Positions 46,145 through 56,206 of a stretch of 64,000 nt of DNA are shown piece by piece; position 1 is the stretch's first letter; each line of letters starts with the position of its first letter. The stretch comes from Noviherbaspirillum soli (lineage in GTDB: Bacteria > Pseudomonadota > Gammaproteobacteria > Burkholderiales > Burkholderiaceae_D): positions 62,001 to 126,000 of the forward strand of contig NZ_JACYOX010000008.1 in the NCBI RefSeq assembly GCF_015352955.1, in the 5' to 3' direction. The notes beneath the pieces are model-generated. The model made no database searches. It was not told where the DNA came from and saw nothing but the letters and a program-made list of their open reading frames with translations. Position numbers and translations under genes: made by a program.

Positions 46145-46924
46145 TCAGGCGGACAGGAAGTCGACCAGCGCGGTGGTGAACTGTTCCGGCTGCTCCCAGT
46201 TCGACAGGTGGGCGGCATCCAGTTCGACATAGCGGGCGCCGGGTATCGTGTCTGCGGCGGCGCGGCCGTCGGCCGGCGGCGTGGCCAGGTCATGGCTGCC
46301 GGAGATCACCAGCGTGGGCACGCGGATGGCGGCGATCTCGCTGCGCTGGTCCATGTCGCGCACCGCCGCGCAATTGGCGGCATAGCCCTCCGGATCGGTG
46401 GCCAGCAGCATGCCGCGCACGATGCAGACCTGCTGCGGCTCGCGCTGCTGGAAGCCGGGCGTGAACCAGCGGTCGATCACGGCGCCGGTAATGGCGTCCA
46501 TGCCTTCGGCGCGGACCTTGTCGATGCGGGTATTCCATACGTCGGGCGTGCCGATCTTGGCGGCGGTATTGCACAACGCCAGGCGATCGATGCGCTCGCC
46601 ATGGTGGGTGCCCAGCCACATGCCTATCATGCCGCCCATGGACAGGCCGCAGAAATGCGCGCGCTGTATGCCGAGCTGGTCCATCAGGGCCAGCACATCG
46701 CCGCCGAGCTGGGCGATGGTGTAAGGCCCGGCCGACACATCGGACTTGCCGTGGCCCCGGCAATCGTGCCGCAGCACCCGGAAGCGCTGCAGCAGCGCCG
46801 GCATCTGCGGCGCCCACATCTCCAGGCTGGTGCCCAGCGAATTGGACAGCACCAGCACCGGTGCGCCTTCCTTGCCCTCGATCTCGTAATGCAGCTTCAC
46901 GCCGTTATGGCTGATGGAACCCAT
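46145..46924 (-). CDS. pcaD: 3-oxoadipate enol-lactonase
   Basis: 259 residues, an alpha/beta hydrolase. The nucleophile is Ser95 in GLSMGGMIG; catalytic Asp lies near SGSHDLATPP and His in LDAAHLSNWEQP. It hydrolyses the enol-lactone to 3-oxoadipate. It begins 3 bases after the pcaB stop. Confidence 0.95.
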   Translation of the reverse strand: MGSISHNGVKLHYEIEGKEGAPVLVLSNSLGTSLEMWAPQMPALLQRFRVLRHDCRGHGKSDVSAGPYTIAQLGGDVLALMDQLGIQRAHFCGLSMGGMIGMWLGTHHGERIDRLALCNTAAKIGTPDVWNTRIDKVRAEGMDAITGAVIDRWFTPGFQQREPQQVCIVRGMLLATDPEGYAANCAAVRDMDQRSEIAAIRVPTLVISGSHDLATPPADGRAAADTIPGARYVELDAAHLSNWEQPEQFTTALVDFLSA

Positions 46925-46927
46925 GCT

Positions 46928-48352
46928 TCATTCTCCTGCGTGTGTTGTGTCGGTTGCGTTGATGTTGTCGGTTGCGCGTGGCGGCCGGCTGCGTGCATGA
47001 CTGGCCAGCACGCGGTCGACGAAGGCGCCAGCCTCGCCGGTGTAATTGGCCGGATCGAACAGCCGGTCCAGCTCTTCGGGCGACAGGTGCCGGCTGAGTT
47101 CGGCATCCCCGCCGATCACCTCGCGCAGATGCCTTTGCCCGGCCGCGGCGCGGGCGCTTGCCTGCTCCACCAGCTTGTGAGCGGCCATGCGGCCTATGCG
47201 GGCGCCCAGCGCCAGCATCACCGCTTCGCCCATGATCAGGCCGTGGGTAACGTCGACATTGGTCCGCATGCGCTGCGCATCGACCACCAGGCCGGCCGCC
47301 ACGTCGCGCATCTGGCGCAGCGCGCCTGAAGTGAGCAGCGCGATGTCAGGCAGCGTGTCCCATTCGGCCTGCCAGCCGCCCAGCGCCCGCTCATGCTCCT
47401 GCACCATGCCGGACAGCATGGTCGACACCAGGCCAGGCACCCGCACCGCGGCGCTGAGCGCCACCGCGCAGCCGACCGGATTGCGCTTGTGGGGCATGGT
47501 GGACGAGCCGCCGCGGCCGGGCGCGGAAGGCTCGGCAAGCTCGGCCACGTCGGTCTGCATCATCAGCGACAGGTCGCGCGCCAGCTTGCCCAGCGTGCCG
47601 GTGATCAGCCCCATGACGGTGGCGGCTTCGGCAATCCGGTCGCGCTGGGTATGCCAGGGCAGGTCGGGCAATGACAGGTTGAGCTGCTGCGCCAGCGTGG
47701 CGGCCACCGCCAGTCCGTGGCCGCCCAGGCTGGCCAGCGTGCCGGCGGCGCCGCCGAACTGCAGCGCCAGCGCGCGGCCGCGCAGTTCCTGCAGACGCTG
47801 CCGGTGGCGCAGCACGGCATCCAGAGAGCCGGCCAGCTTCAGGCCCAGGCTGGTGGGCAGCGCATGCTGCATCCAGGTGCGCCCGATCATGATGGTGTCG
47901 CGGTGTTGACGGGCCAGCACGGCCAGCGCATCCGCCAGCGAGGACAGGTCCGCATCCAGCAGGTCCAGCGCGTCGCGCAGCTGCAGAACCAGGCCGGTGT
48001 CGATCGCGTCCTGGCTGGTCGCGCCCCAGTGCACATACTTGCCGGCTTCCTCGTCCTGCTGAAGCACCACCGCCGTCAGCTGCTTGACCAGCGGTATGGC
48101 CAGGTTGCCGGCCGCCGCGGCGGCATGCGCCAGCCCCGGCAGGTCCAGCCCCGACGCATCGCAGCAGGCGACGATGGCAGCCACCGCCGCCTCCGGAATT
48201 ACGCCATGCGCCGCTTCGGCCCGTGCCAGCGCGGCTTCGAAATCGAGCATGCGCTGCACCGCCTGGACGTCGGAGAACACATGCAGCATCTCGCCGCTGG
48301 CTGACATCGGGCCGGTCAGCGTGAAGGCCGTTTCAGCGCCCTGCTCAGACAT
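46928..48352 (-). CDS. pcaB: 3-carboxy-cis,cis-muconate cycloisomerase
   Basis: 474 residues of the fumarase/aspartase superfamily, with the signature GSSTMPHKRNPVGC. It lactonises 3-carboxymuconate. The start overlaps the pcaG stop by 8 bases. The last about 20 residues are Asn/Thr/Asp-rich (NINATDTTHAGE) with matching short repeats in the DNA, an unusual but small tail. Confidence 0.95.
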   Translation of the reverse strand: MSEQGAETAFTLTGPMSASGEMLHVFSDVQAVQRMLDFEAALARAEAAHGVIPEAAVAAIVACCDASGLDLPGLAHAAAAAGNLAIPLVKQLTAVVLQQDEEAGKYVHWGATSQDAIDTGLVLQLRDALDLLDADLSSLADALAVLARQHRDTIMIGRTWMQHALPTSLGLKLAGSLDAVLRHRQRLQELRGRALALQFGGAAGTLASLGGHGLAVAATLAQQLNLSLPDLPWHTQRDRIAEAATVMGLITGTLGKLARDLSLMMQTDVAELAEPSAPGRGGSSTMPHKRNPVGCAVALSAAVRVPGLVSTMLSGMVQEHERALGGWQAEWDTLPDIALLTSGALRQMRDVAAGLVVDAQRMRTNVDVTHGLIMGEAVMLALGARIGRMAAHKLVEQASARAAAGQRHLREVIGGDAELSRHLSPEELDRLFDPANYTGEAGAFVDRVLASHARSRPPRATDNINATDTTHAGE

Positions 48353-48920
48353 CGAGGAACACGGTTTCCGGACGGCCGCCCGGGCCTTCCTGCAACACGA
48401 TGTCGAACTGGTAGCTGCCGGCCTGGCCCGAAGGCGAAGGTTGCGCGATCAGCGTGGCGCGGCGCTCGGCCGGCACCGCGTTGAGCAGCGCGTCCCCGGC
48501 ATGGCCTGCGCCATCCGGAAAATAAATACGGGTCACCAGATGCTTCAGCAGTCCGCGCGCAAAGACAGTCACCGCGATATGCGGCGCCTGCATGCTGTCG
48601 CCCGGACCGGGCACTGCGCCCGGCAGGATGGTGGAAAAACGAAAGTGGCCGGTGGCGTCGGTCGGCGCCCGGCCGAAGCCGCGAAAGCCCGATGCCGCGC
48701 CAGGCTGGCCGGCGCCGGCATAGTTGCCCTGGGCGTCGGCCTGCCACAGTTCGACCAGCGCGTCGGTCACGGGCGCGCCATTGCCGTCGTACACCCGGCC
48801 TTCGATGCCGATGCGCTGGCCCGGCACGCCGGGGCCGGCCATCTCGGTGGTTTTCAGCCAGTCGGTCCCGATATGCAGATAGGGACCGATGGTCTGCGAG
48901 GAAGACATTTGCAGGCTCAT
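48345..48920 (-). CDS. pcaG: Protocatechuate 3,4-dioxygenase alpha subunit
   Basis: 191 residues (an ATG 4 codons later is an alternative start). The alpha chain of the intradiol dioxygenase, with QTIGPYLHIG at the N-terminus and the conserved LVELWQADAQGNY. It lacks the iron ligands, which are in the beta chain. One base separates it from the pcaH stop. Confidence 0.95.
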   Translation of the reverse strand: MSLQMSSSQTIGPYLHIGTDWLKTTEMAGPGVPGQRIGIEGRVYDGNGAPVTDALVELWQADAQGNYAGAGQPGAASGFRGFGRAPTDATGHFRFSTILPGAVPGPGDSMQAPHIAVTVFARGLLKHLVTRIYFPDGAGHAGDALLNAVPAERRATLIAQPSPSGQAGSYQFDIVLQEGPGGRPETVFLDV

Positions 48921-48921
48921 C

Positions 48922-49626
48922 TCATTTCTCCATCGGGGTGGCGTCGCGGCCGCGCAGGATGATGTCGAAGCGGTAGCCCAGCGCGTATTCCGGATTGGTG
49001 GTTTCCCAGTCGAAGGTGGAGACCAGCCGGTTGCGGGCGCGCTCGTCGGGGATGCTGGTAAACATCGGATCGTATGGCAGCAGCGGGTCGCCGGGGAAAT
49101 ACATCTGCGTTACCAGGCGCTGCGCGAAGGCATTGCCGAACAGCGAGAAATGGATGTGCGCCGGCCGCCATGCATTGAAATGGTTGCGCCACGGGTAGGC
49201 GCCCGGCTTGATGGTCAGGAACTGGTAGCGTCCATGCTCATCGGTCATGGTGCGGCCGCCGCCGGTGAAGTTGGGGTCGATCGGCGCATCATGGTTGTCA
49301 TTCTTGTGGGGATAGCGGCCGGCCGCATTGGCCTGCCAGATCTCCACCAGCGAATGCTTCACCGGCCGGCCGTTTTCATCCAGCACGCGGCCGCTGACGA
49401 CGATGCGCTCGCCGATCGGGTCGCCGGCATGCTGGTGCGTCAGGTCGTTGTCGCCGGCCTTCATCTCCTCATGGCCAAACACCGGGCCGCTCACTTCGGT
49501 CAGCGTCTGCGGCAGGATGATCAGCGGCTTGCTCGGCGCGCGCTTGACCGTCGAACCATACGGCGGATACAGATAGTCCGGCTGCGTGCCGTGAAACGGC
49601 CGCCGGTACTGTGCCTGATTGGCCAT
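48922..49626 (-). CDS. pcaH: Protocatechuate 3,4-dioxygenase beta subunit
   Basis: 234 residues. Carries the Fe(III) site of the ring-cleaving enzyme: Tyr in NAAGRYPHKND, and Tyr, His, His in GAYPWRNHFNAWRPAHIHFS. It opens protocatechuate to 3-carboxy-cis,cis-muconate. pcaH precedes pcaG as usual. The ATG at 49626 fits the family N-terminus; it starts 19 bases after pcaF. Confidence 0.96.
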   Translation of the reverse strand: MANQAQYRRPFHGTQPDYLYPPYGSTVKRAPSKPLIILPQTLTEVSGPVFGHEEMKAGDNDLTHQHAGDPIGERIVVSGRVLDENGRPVKHSLVEIWQANAAGRYPHKNDNHDAPIDPNFTGGGRTMTDEHGRYQFLTIKPGAYPWRNHFNAWRPAHIHFSLFGNAFAQRLVTQMYFPGDPLLPYDPMFTSIPDERARNRLVSTFDWETTNPEYALGYRFDIILRGRDATPMEK

Positions 49627-49645
49627 GAGGTTTCTCCGCTAGTAC

Positions 49646-50848
<1,203 letters not shown>

Positions 50849-50874
50849 GGTGTTGTCTCTTTGTGGTTGTGTAT

Positions 50875-51516
50875 TCAGGCGGCGCGCAGCAGGGGCACGC
50901 CGGTCAGTTGCTGCAATTCCTCGAAGCTGATGTCGGACAGGATTTCCCGGACCGCGAGGCCATCGGGAGTCACGTCCAGCACCGCCAGGTCGGTATAGAT
51001 GCGCGAGACGCAGCCTATGCCTGTCAGCGGATAAGTGCAATGGGCCACCACCTTGCTTTCGCCGCCCTTGGTCAGGTGCTCCATCATCACGTAGACCTGC
51101 TTGGCGCCGAGCGCCAGGTCCATCGCGCCGCCGACCGCGGGAATCGCATCCGGCGCGCCGGTATGCCAGTTGGCAAGGTCGCCCGTGGCCGACACCTGGA
51201 AGGCGCCGAGCACGCAGACGTCGAGATGGCCTCCGCGCATCATGGCGAACGAGTCGGCATGGTGGAAATAGCAGCCGCCGGTCAGTAACGTCACTGGCTG
51301 CTTGCCGGCATTGATCAGGTCTTCATCTTCCTCGCCGGGCGCCGGCGCCGGGCCCATGCCGAGCAGGCCGTTCTCGCTGTGCAGGAAAATCTCGCGGTCC
51401 TGCGGCAAGTGGTTGGCCACCAGGGTCGGCAGGCCGATACCCAGATTGACATACGCGCCTTCATGGATGTCGCGCGCAACCCGCGCCGCCATCTCGTTTC
51501 TGCTCAGGCGTTTCAT
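50875..51516 (-). CDS. pcaJ: 3-oxoadipate CoA-transferase subunit B
   Basis: 213 residues from the ATG at 51516, which overlaps the pcaI stop (ATGA) and has GGAGG 4 bases upstream. The catalytic glutamate of class I CoA-transferases is in FLHSENGLLGMGP. Together with PcaI it moves CoA from succinyl-CoA to 3-oxoadipate. Confidence 0.94.
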   Translation of the reverse strand: MKRLSRNEMAARVARDIHEGAYVNLGIGLPTLVANHLPQDREIFLHSENGLLGMGPAPAPGEEDEDLINAGKQPVTLLTGGCYFHHADSFAMMRGGHLDVCVLGAFQVSATGDLANWHTGAPDAIPAVGGAMDLALGAKQVYVMMEHLTKGGESKVVAHCTYPLTGIGCVSRIYTDLAVLDVTPDGLAVREILSDISFEELQQLTGVPLLRAA

Positions 51517-52181
51517 GCGGCCTCCTGTTTCACCACGCGTTGCACGAAGATGCCGGGTGTGACGATGTTCTCCGGGTCCAGCTCGCCCAGTTCGACGATC
51601 TCGGACACCTGGGCGATCGCGCACTTGGCGGCCATGGCCATGATGGGCCCGAAATTGCGGGCGGTCTTGCGGTAGACCAGGTTGCCCCAGCGGTCGCCGC
51701 GCAGCGCCTTGATCAGCGCGAAGTCGGCATGGATAGGCGACTCCAGCACATAGTGGCGGCCGTTGATGAGCCGGGTTTCCTTGCCTTCGGCCAGCAGCGT
51801 GCCGTAGCCGGTTGGTGTAAAGAAGCCGCCGATGCCGGCGCCGGCGGCGCGGATGCGCTCGGCCAGGTTGCCCTGGGGCGTCAGTTCCAGTTCGATCTCG
51901 CCGGCGCGGTAGAGTCCGTCGAACACATGGGAATCCACCTGACGCGGAAAGGAACAGATGATTTTCCGCACCTGCCGTGCCTTGAGGAGCGCCGCCAGGC
52001 CGGTGTCGCCGTTGCCGGCATTGTTGTTGACGATGGTGAGATCGCGCGCGCCCTGGGCTATCAGGGCATCGATCAGCGCGGCAGGCATGCCGGCGTTGCC
52101 GAAGCCGCCAATCATCACGGTGGCGCCGTCATGAATATCGGCAACGGCCTCTTCCAGCGACGGAATAATTTTGTTGATCAC
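51513..52181 (-). CDS. pcaI: 3-oxoadipate CoA-transferase subunit A
   Basis: 222 residues, with the CoA-binding glycine loop in GATVMIGGFGNAGMPAALID. First gene of pcaIJFHGBDC and of the longer pca-liv series. Its upstream region (344 bases to the IclR-type gene) contains a perfect palindrome, the probable operator. Confidence 0.94.
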   Translation of the reverse strand: MINKIIPSLEEAVADIHDGATVMIGGFGNAGMPAALIDALIAQGARDLTIVNNNAGNGDTGLAALLKARQVRKIICSFPRQVDSHVFDGLYRAGEIELELTPQGNLAERIRAAGAGIGGFFTPTGYGTLLAEGKETRLINGRHYVLESPIHADFALIKALRGDRWGNLVYRKTARNFGPIMAMAAKCAIAQVSEIVELGELDPENIVTPGIFVQRVVKQEAA

Positions 52182-52525
52182 GGGACACTCTTTCTGCGAG
52201 ACAGGAACGAATGGTGATGGAAAGTTAAATCAGTTACGGAACACGGCAACAACATATTTCACATTCCTTAACAACAATCGTAACGGTTAATCAGGGAACG
52301 TAAAATCCGGACCTTGCTATTCTGTAACGATTAACCTCAAGTGGCCATACTTGATCCATCACTTCGGTGCTAACATCGAATTTGTTCGATAAACGAACAA
52401 ATGTTTGGTAATAGAACGCTCGCTGAGTTTTTCATACGACAATAGCAATCGTCAAGGCGGCACGCCGAATAGTGTGCGGTGGCCGAACAACTTAAAACCA
52501 TTCTTTCATCAGGGCGAGGACCAAC
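52182..52525. promoter_or_regulatory. Divergent promoter region between pcaI and the IclR-type gene
   Basis: 344 bases with no ORF worth calling and an AT-rich core. It must hold the promoters of both transcription units. The palindrome at 52380-52402 is its most distinct element. Confidence 0.6.
52380..52402. promoter_or_regulatory. PcaR/PcaU-type IclR operator
   Basis: A perfect inverted repeat with 9-base arms ATTTGTTCG (52380-52388) and CGAACAAAT (52394-52402) around ATAAA. The core GTTCGATAAACGAAC closely resembles the known PcaR/PobR-family site GTTCGATAATCGCAC. It lies 124 bases upstream of the IclR-type gene and 199 bases from pcaI. Confidence 0.75.
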
Positions 52526-53368
52526 ATGCAAGCACTATCGGAGCCTAATGTCGTGGAAAACCCGGCATTTCAGTCGGACAAGTTAATGACCATCGCGCAG
52601 GAAATCGAGGCAATGACTGACCCCAGTTTCATGACCTCGCTGGCGCGGGGCCTGGCGGTGGTGCGCGCTTTCAGCGACCAGCGACGCAGCCTGACCATTG
52701 CCCAGATCAGCCATCGAACGGGCATTCCACGTGCCGCCGTGCGGCGCTGCCTGTACACCCTGAAGCGGCTTGGCTATGCCGACTCGGAAGCGAACAACTT
52801 CTTCCTGAAGCCCAAGATCCTGTCCCTCGGCTATTCCTACCTTTCCTCGACGCCGCTGACCGTATCCGCACAGCCCTGCCTGAACAACATCAGCCGTTCT
52901 CTCAATGAATCCTGCTCGCTGGCGGTGATCGACAACGATGAAGTGCTGTACGTGGCGCGTTCGGCCACGTCGCGGGTGATGTCGATTGCGCTCAACACCG
53001 GCAGCCGGCTGCCCGCCTACTGCACGTCGCTGGGTCGTGTGCTTCTGGCCAGCATGTCGGAGGACGCGCAGCGCGAGTATTTCGAAACGGCGAAATTGCG
53101 GGCCTATACCGAGCGCACCGTGGTGTCGGCGGCGCGGCTGCGGGAAATCCTGAGCGAGGTGCGGGTGTCGGGCTACGCGGTGGTAGAAGAGGAACTTGAA
53201 GTGGGCCTGCGCTCGATCGCGGTGCCGGTGCGCGGCGCCTCGGGCGTGGTGCATGCGGCGCTGAACGTGGGGGCGCAGGCAACCAGGGTGTCGACGCGGC
53301 AGATGGAGGAGGAGTTCTTGCCGGTGCTGAGAAGGGGGGCGCAGGAGTTGTCGGTGTTGTTGCCTTGA
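52526..53368 (+). CDS. IclR-family regulator of the protocatechuate pathway (PcaR/PcaU-like)
   Basis: 280 residues. A helix-turn-helix (SLTIAQISHRTGIPRAAVRRCLYTL, about 53-77) and a C-terminal IclR effector domain with SVAPVRG-type ending (SIAVPVRGASGVVHAALNV). AGGA lies upstream of the ATG. The divergent position from pcaI and the PcaR-like palindrome between them identify it as the pathway regulator, usually an activator that responds to protocatechuate or 3-oxoadipate. Its N-terminal 45 residues precede the usual HTH start and resemble the extension seen in PcaR/PobR proteins. Confidence 0.88.
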   Translation: MQALSEPNVVENPAFQSDKLMTIAQEIEAMTDPSFMTSLARGLAVVRAFSDQRRSLTIAQISHRTGIPRAAVRRCLYTLKRLGYADSEANNFFLKPKILSLGYSYLSSTPLTVSAQPCLNNISRSLNESCSLAVIDNDEVLYVARSATSRVMSIALNTGSRLPAYCTSLGRVLLASMSEDAQREYFETAKLRAYTERTVVSAARLREILSEVRVSGYAVVEEELEVGLRSIAVPVRGASGVVHAALNVGAQATRVSTRQMEEEFLPVLRRGAQELSVLLP

Positions 53369-53548
53369 GGCGCTGCTGGCAAAAATCTGATCAGGCGGGT
53401 GAATGACCGGTCAAGACATTGAATACGAAATCTACAGCGTGAATCCGATGCTAGGCAAAGGAGCAGAATATCTACACTGATCAGCTTGGTTAGCCGGAAA
53501 AATCATGCAATGGAAAATGTTTTGATTCCAGTTTGATGCATGTCGATC

Positions 53549-53585
53549 AAAAGCCCCGAAAACCTGGCTGGTTTTCGGGGCTTTT
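53549..53585. terminator. Strong terminator after the IclR-type gene
   Basis: A perfect 16-bp stem (53549-53564 with 53570-53585), loop TGGCT, A-run on the left and T-run on the right, so it can act in both directions. It is about 180 bases after the IclR-type gene stop. Confidence 0.92.
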
Positions 53586-53819
53586 GTTTTTAGTCCTGCC
53601 TTTATCTAACAGCCAAGTCTCGATCAGCATGTTGACGGGCTTGATCCAAGTTTCCAATTGAAGTGCTGCCTCCAGCTCGCAAGCTTCTTGAACAAACGGG
53701 ATCAATTACCCCTCGGCCTTGTGCTACGGCCGTGATGCTATCTATTTGCCAATAGTGGCATCGGTTTTGGCAATGACTATTGCAGCAGCATAGCGCGGTC
53801 GGTTACCAATTTCATATAA

Positions 53820-53834
53820 CGATAAACGAACAAA
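53820..53834. promoter_or_regulatory. Second PcaR-like operator half-site
   Basis: CGATAAACGAACAAA is identical over 15 bases to the centre and right half of the palindrome at 52380-52402 but lacks the left arm. It is 71 bases upstream of the RCC1-repeat gene. It may be a weak site for the same regulator or a coincidence. Confidence 0.4.
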
Positions 53835-53905
53835 AACAGCAGAACTATTAGGTACCGCAGATGATGAGGCGGCGGCTTTCACTTCTTTATACCTTAAGGA
53901 AAATC

Positions 53906-55237
53906 ATGGTTAATTACCGTCGCCTATTCATTCGAAAAGCCCCCCGGGTATTGGGCCTCTGGTGGTCATTCGGATGCCAACACCTTATTTTGGTGTTGTG
54001 CGTCGTCGCAGCGTTCACATGTGCAGTGACTACGAATGCAGTTGCTGCTGCTCTTTCCCAAGGTATGGTAACTGCCTGGGGAAGTAACGATTATGGACAG
54101 AGCACCGTTCCGGACCGGCTGGAGGACGTGACAATGATTGCCGCCGGCAACAACCATAGCCTTGCATTGAAAGCCGATGGAACGGTCGTGGCCTGGGGAA
54201 ATGACAATTTTGGGCAAACAGTTATCCCCGCCGGGCTAAAGGACGTGAAAGCCATTGCCGCCGGCGGCGGCTATAACCTTGCATTGAGAACCGATGGCAC
54301 CGTCGTGGCATGGGGATCTAACGGTTCTGGGCAGAGGGATATCCCGGACGGGTTGACAGACGTGAAAGCCATTGCCGCCGGCGACGGCCATAGCCTCGCA
54401 TTGAGAACCGATGGCACCGTCGTGGCATGGGGATCTAACAAGTATGGGCAGAGGAATATCCCGGATGGGTTGACAGACGTAAAAGCCATTGCTGCTGGTC
54501 GAAACCACAGCATCGCATTGAAAACAAATGGCACGGTCGTGGCATGGGGAGATGACATAGACGGCCAGAGTACTGTTCCGGACGGGCTGGAGGACGTGGC
54601 AGCGATTGCCGCAGGCAGCTTCCATAGCCTCGCATTGAAAAGCAATGGCATGGTCGTGGCATGGGGATCTAACAACTCTGGTGAGCGGACTGTCCCGGCG
54701 GCCGCGCTCATGGGGGTAAAAGCCATTGCTGCCGGCGGCGCCAGCAGCCTGGCATTGAAAACCGATGGCACCATCGTGGAATGGGGAAGCAATTTGTTCG
54801 GAGCGCGTGTTGTTCCGGGCGGCCTGACGCGCGTGATTGCCATTGCCGCAGGTTCTTTCCACAGTCTGGCTGCTACCTTAACCTACACCTTCAGCGGCTT
54901 CCTGCCCCCCGTCAACAATCCTGATGTCGTCAACCTCGGCAAGGTTGGCCGCACTTATCCGATCAAATGGCAACTAAAGGATGCCGATGGCAACTTCGTC
55001 ACTTCCCTGGCCGCCATCAAGTCCATCACGTTCAAGCCAGTTCAGTGCGGCGCATTCACCAGCGCACAGGCCGGTGCGCTGGAGGCGGAAACCAGCGGCA
55101 GGAGCGGGCTCGGCTATGACGACATCAGCAACCAGTACCAGTACAACTGGGCTACGCCGTCGGCAGGTTGCTATGTGCTTTTCCTAAGCCTGGATACCGG
55201 GCAAGTCCGGCAAGCCTATTTCAACTTCAGGAATTGA
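53906..55237 (+). CDS. Exported RCC1-repeat protein with C-terminal PxKF-type domain
   Basis: 443 residues from the ATG at 53906, with AAGGA 6-7 bases upstream (an in-frame ATG at 53861 is less likely). A membrane/signal segment near 26-48 with an AxA-like end suggests export. Then seven RCC1/BNR-type repeats of 39 residues each (consensus VVAWGSNxxGQxxIPDGLxDVKAIAAG, then HSLALKTDGT) should make a beta-propeller. The end (about 330-443), FSGFLPPVNNPDVVNLGKVG with PIKWQLKDADGNF, resembles the PxKF domain found in secreted bacterial proteins. Function is unknown. Low-GC flanks and near-identical repeats suggest recent expansion. Confidence 0.8.
   Translation: MVNYRRLFIRKAPRVLGLWWSFGCQHLILVLCVVAAFTCAVTTNAVAAALSQGMVTAWGSNDYGQSTVPDRLEDVTMIAAGNNHSLALKADGTVVAWGNDNFGQTVIPAGLKDVKAIAAGGGYNLALRTDGTVVAWGSNGSGQRDIPDGLTDVKAIAAGDGHSLALRTDGTVVAWGSNKYGQRNIPDGLTDVKAIAAGRNHSIALKTNGTVVAWGDDIDGQSTVPDGLEDVAAIAAGSFHSLALKSNGMVVAWGSNNSGERTVPAAALMGVKAIAAGGASSLALKTDGTIVEWGSNLFGARVVPGGLTRVIAIAAGSFHSLAATLTYTFSGFLPPVNNPDVVNLGKVGRTYPIKWQLKDADGNFVTSLAAIKSITFKPVQCGAFTSAQAGALEAETSGRSGLGYDDISNQYQYNWATPSAGCYVLFLSLDTGQVRQAYFNFRN
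54062..54880 (+). repeat. 117-base tandem repeats encoding RCC1 units
   Basis: Seven copies in the RCC1 gene with a period of 117 bases (39 codons). The third and fourth copies are almost identical at the DNA level around GTGGCATGGGGATCTAAC (54304 and 54421), so copy number could change by recombination. Confidence 0.8.
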
Positions 55238-55329
55238 GCGCGGTGGGCGCCCATTGCACAAACCTTGGATTCGCGACAAAGGTGTAAAGCGGCATCATAT
55301 GCCTCAAAAAAGCCGCGGGAAAGAAAAGC

Positions 55330-55365
55330 GAAACGCCCTGAAATCGTTGATTTTCAGGGCGTTTC
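55330..55365. terminator. Bidirectional terminator between the RCC1 and ferritin-like genes
   Basis: A perfect 14-bp stem (55330-55343 with 55352-55365) with loop TCGTTGAT and A/T-rich ends, between two converging genes. Confidence 0.85.
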
Positions 55366-55464
55366 ATCTCCAGCAGACTGTCACGTTACAGCCAGACACA
55401 GGCATTGAAGACCACCATCGCCGGGGTCTCCAACGCGCCATTCAAGCTGGCGTTCGTCCCAGCG

Positions 55465-55998
55465 TTAATCCAGCAGATCCTTCATGTCATCCGCATGCTC
55501 TTCTTCCTGCTGCATGATACGCACCAGCATCAGCCGGGTGGTGGGATCGGAGTCGCCAATTTTTTCGATCATCTGTCGATAGGATTCGATCGCCACCCGT
55601 TCCTCGATCAGGTTGGCCTTGATCATCGCGCGGATGTCGTCCGACTCGTCGTACTCCGCATGGCTGCGCTCGGACAGCGTGCGCGGGTTGAAATCGGGGT
55701 CGCCGTTGAGCTGCACGATGCGCTCGGCGATCATGTCGGCATGGGCTTCCTCTTCCTTCGCATGCTCGAGGAATTCCGCCTTGATCGATGTGTTTTCCAA
55801 TCCGGTGGCGGTGTAGTAGTGACGCTTGTAGCGCATGACGCAGACCAGCTCGGTGGCCAGCGCTTCATTGAGCATGGCGATGATGCCTTCGCGATCGCCC
55901 TGGTAGCCGGAGCTGACTGCGCCTTCTTCCGCGGTGCTGGTGGCGGCGGCGCGTATTGCCGCCTTGTCGAGCTTGCCAACAGTGTTTTCTGAATTCAT
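55465..55998 (-). CDS. Ferritin-like di-iron protein (bacterioferritin/Dps-like)
   Basis: 177 residues forming a four-helix bundle. Iron-binding glutamates and histidines are in LNEALATELVCVMRYKRHYY, HAKEEEAHADMIAERI, ANLIEERVAIESYRQM and MQQEEEHADDMKDLL. It could store iron or protect DNA; the sequence does not show a heme-binding Met. The first about 30 residues are a charged extension. It is a stand-alone gene. Confidence 0.83.
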   Translation of the reverse strand: MNSENTVGKLDKAAIRAAATSTAEEGAVSSGYQGDREGIIAMLNEALATELVCVMRYKRHYYTATGLENTSIKAEFLEHAKEEEAHADMIAERIVQLNGDPDFNPRTLSERSHAEYDESDDIRAMIKANLIEERVAIESYRQMIEKIGDSDPTTRLMLVRIMQQEEEHADDMKDLLD

Positions 55999-56206
55999 GG
56001 TCTATTCCTGGTAAGCATGTTGAATGATGTGCCGCGCCTGTTACGGGCGGCTTGCCTTGCAGATCAGGCATCATCTTCTGCGCAAGCGGCGGCTGCGTCG
56101 GTACGCCAACGAACATAAGCGGACGCCCCTGTCGGCGTTCCAGGCCGGCGTCCAGCAAGCGCCGCCATTTCAGCCAGGCGCCCGGACTTGCCAGACTTGG
56201 ATCGCG

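Larger units (their letters stand above)
53369..53905. other. Intergenic region with terminator and operator half-site
   Basis: 537 bases without a convincing gene. It holds the terminator at 53549-53585 and the operator half-site at 53820-53834. The rest shows no structure I can support. Confidence 0.5.

Noticed and set aside
54062-54880. Regular repeats that could be taken for a CRISPR array
   Set aside because: The period is 117 bases, in frame, and encodes RCC1 units; there are no unique spacers and no cas genes.
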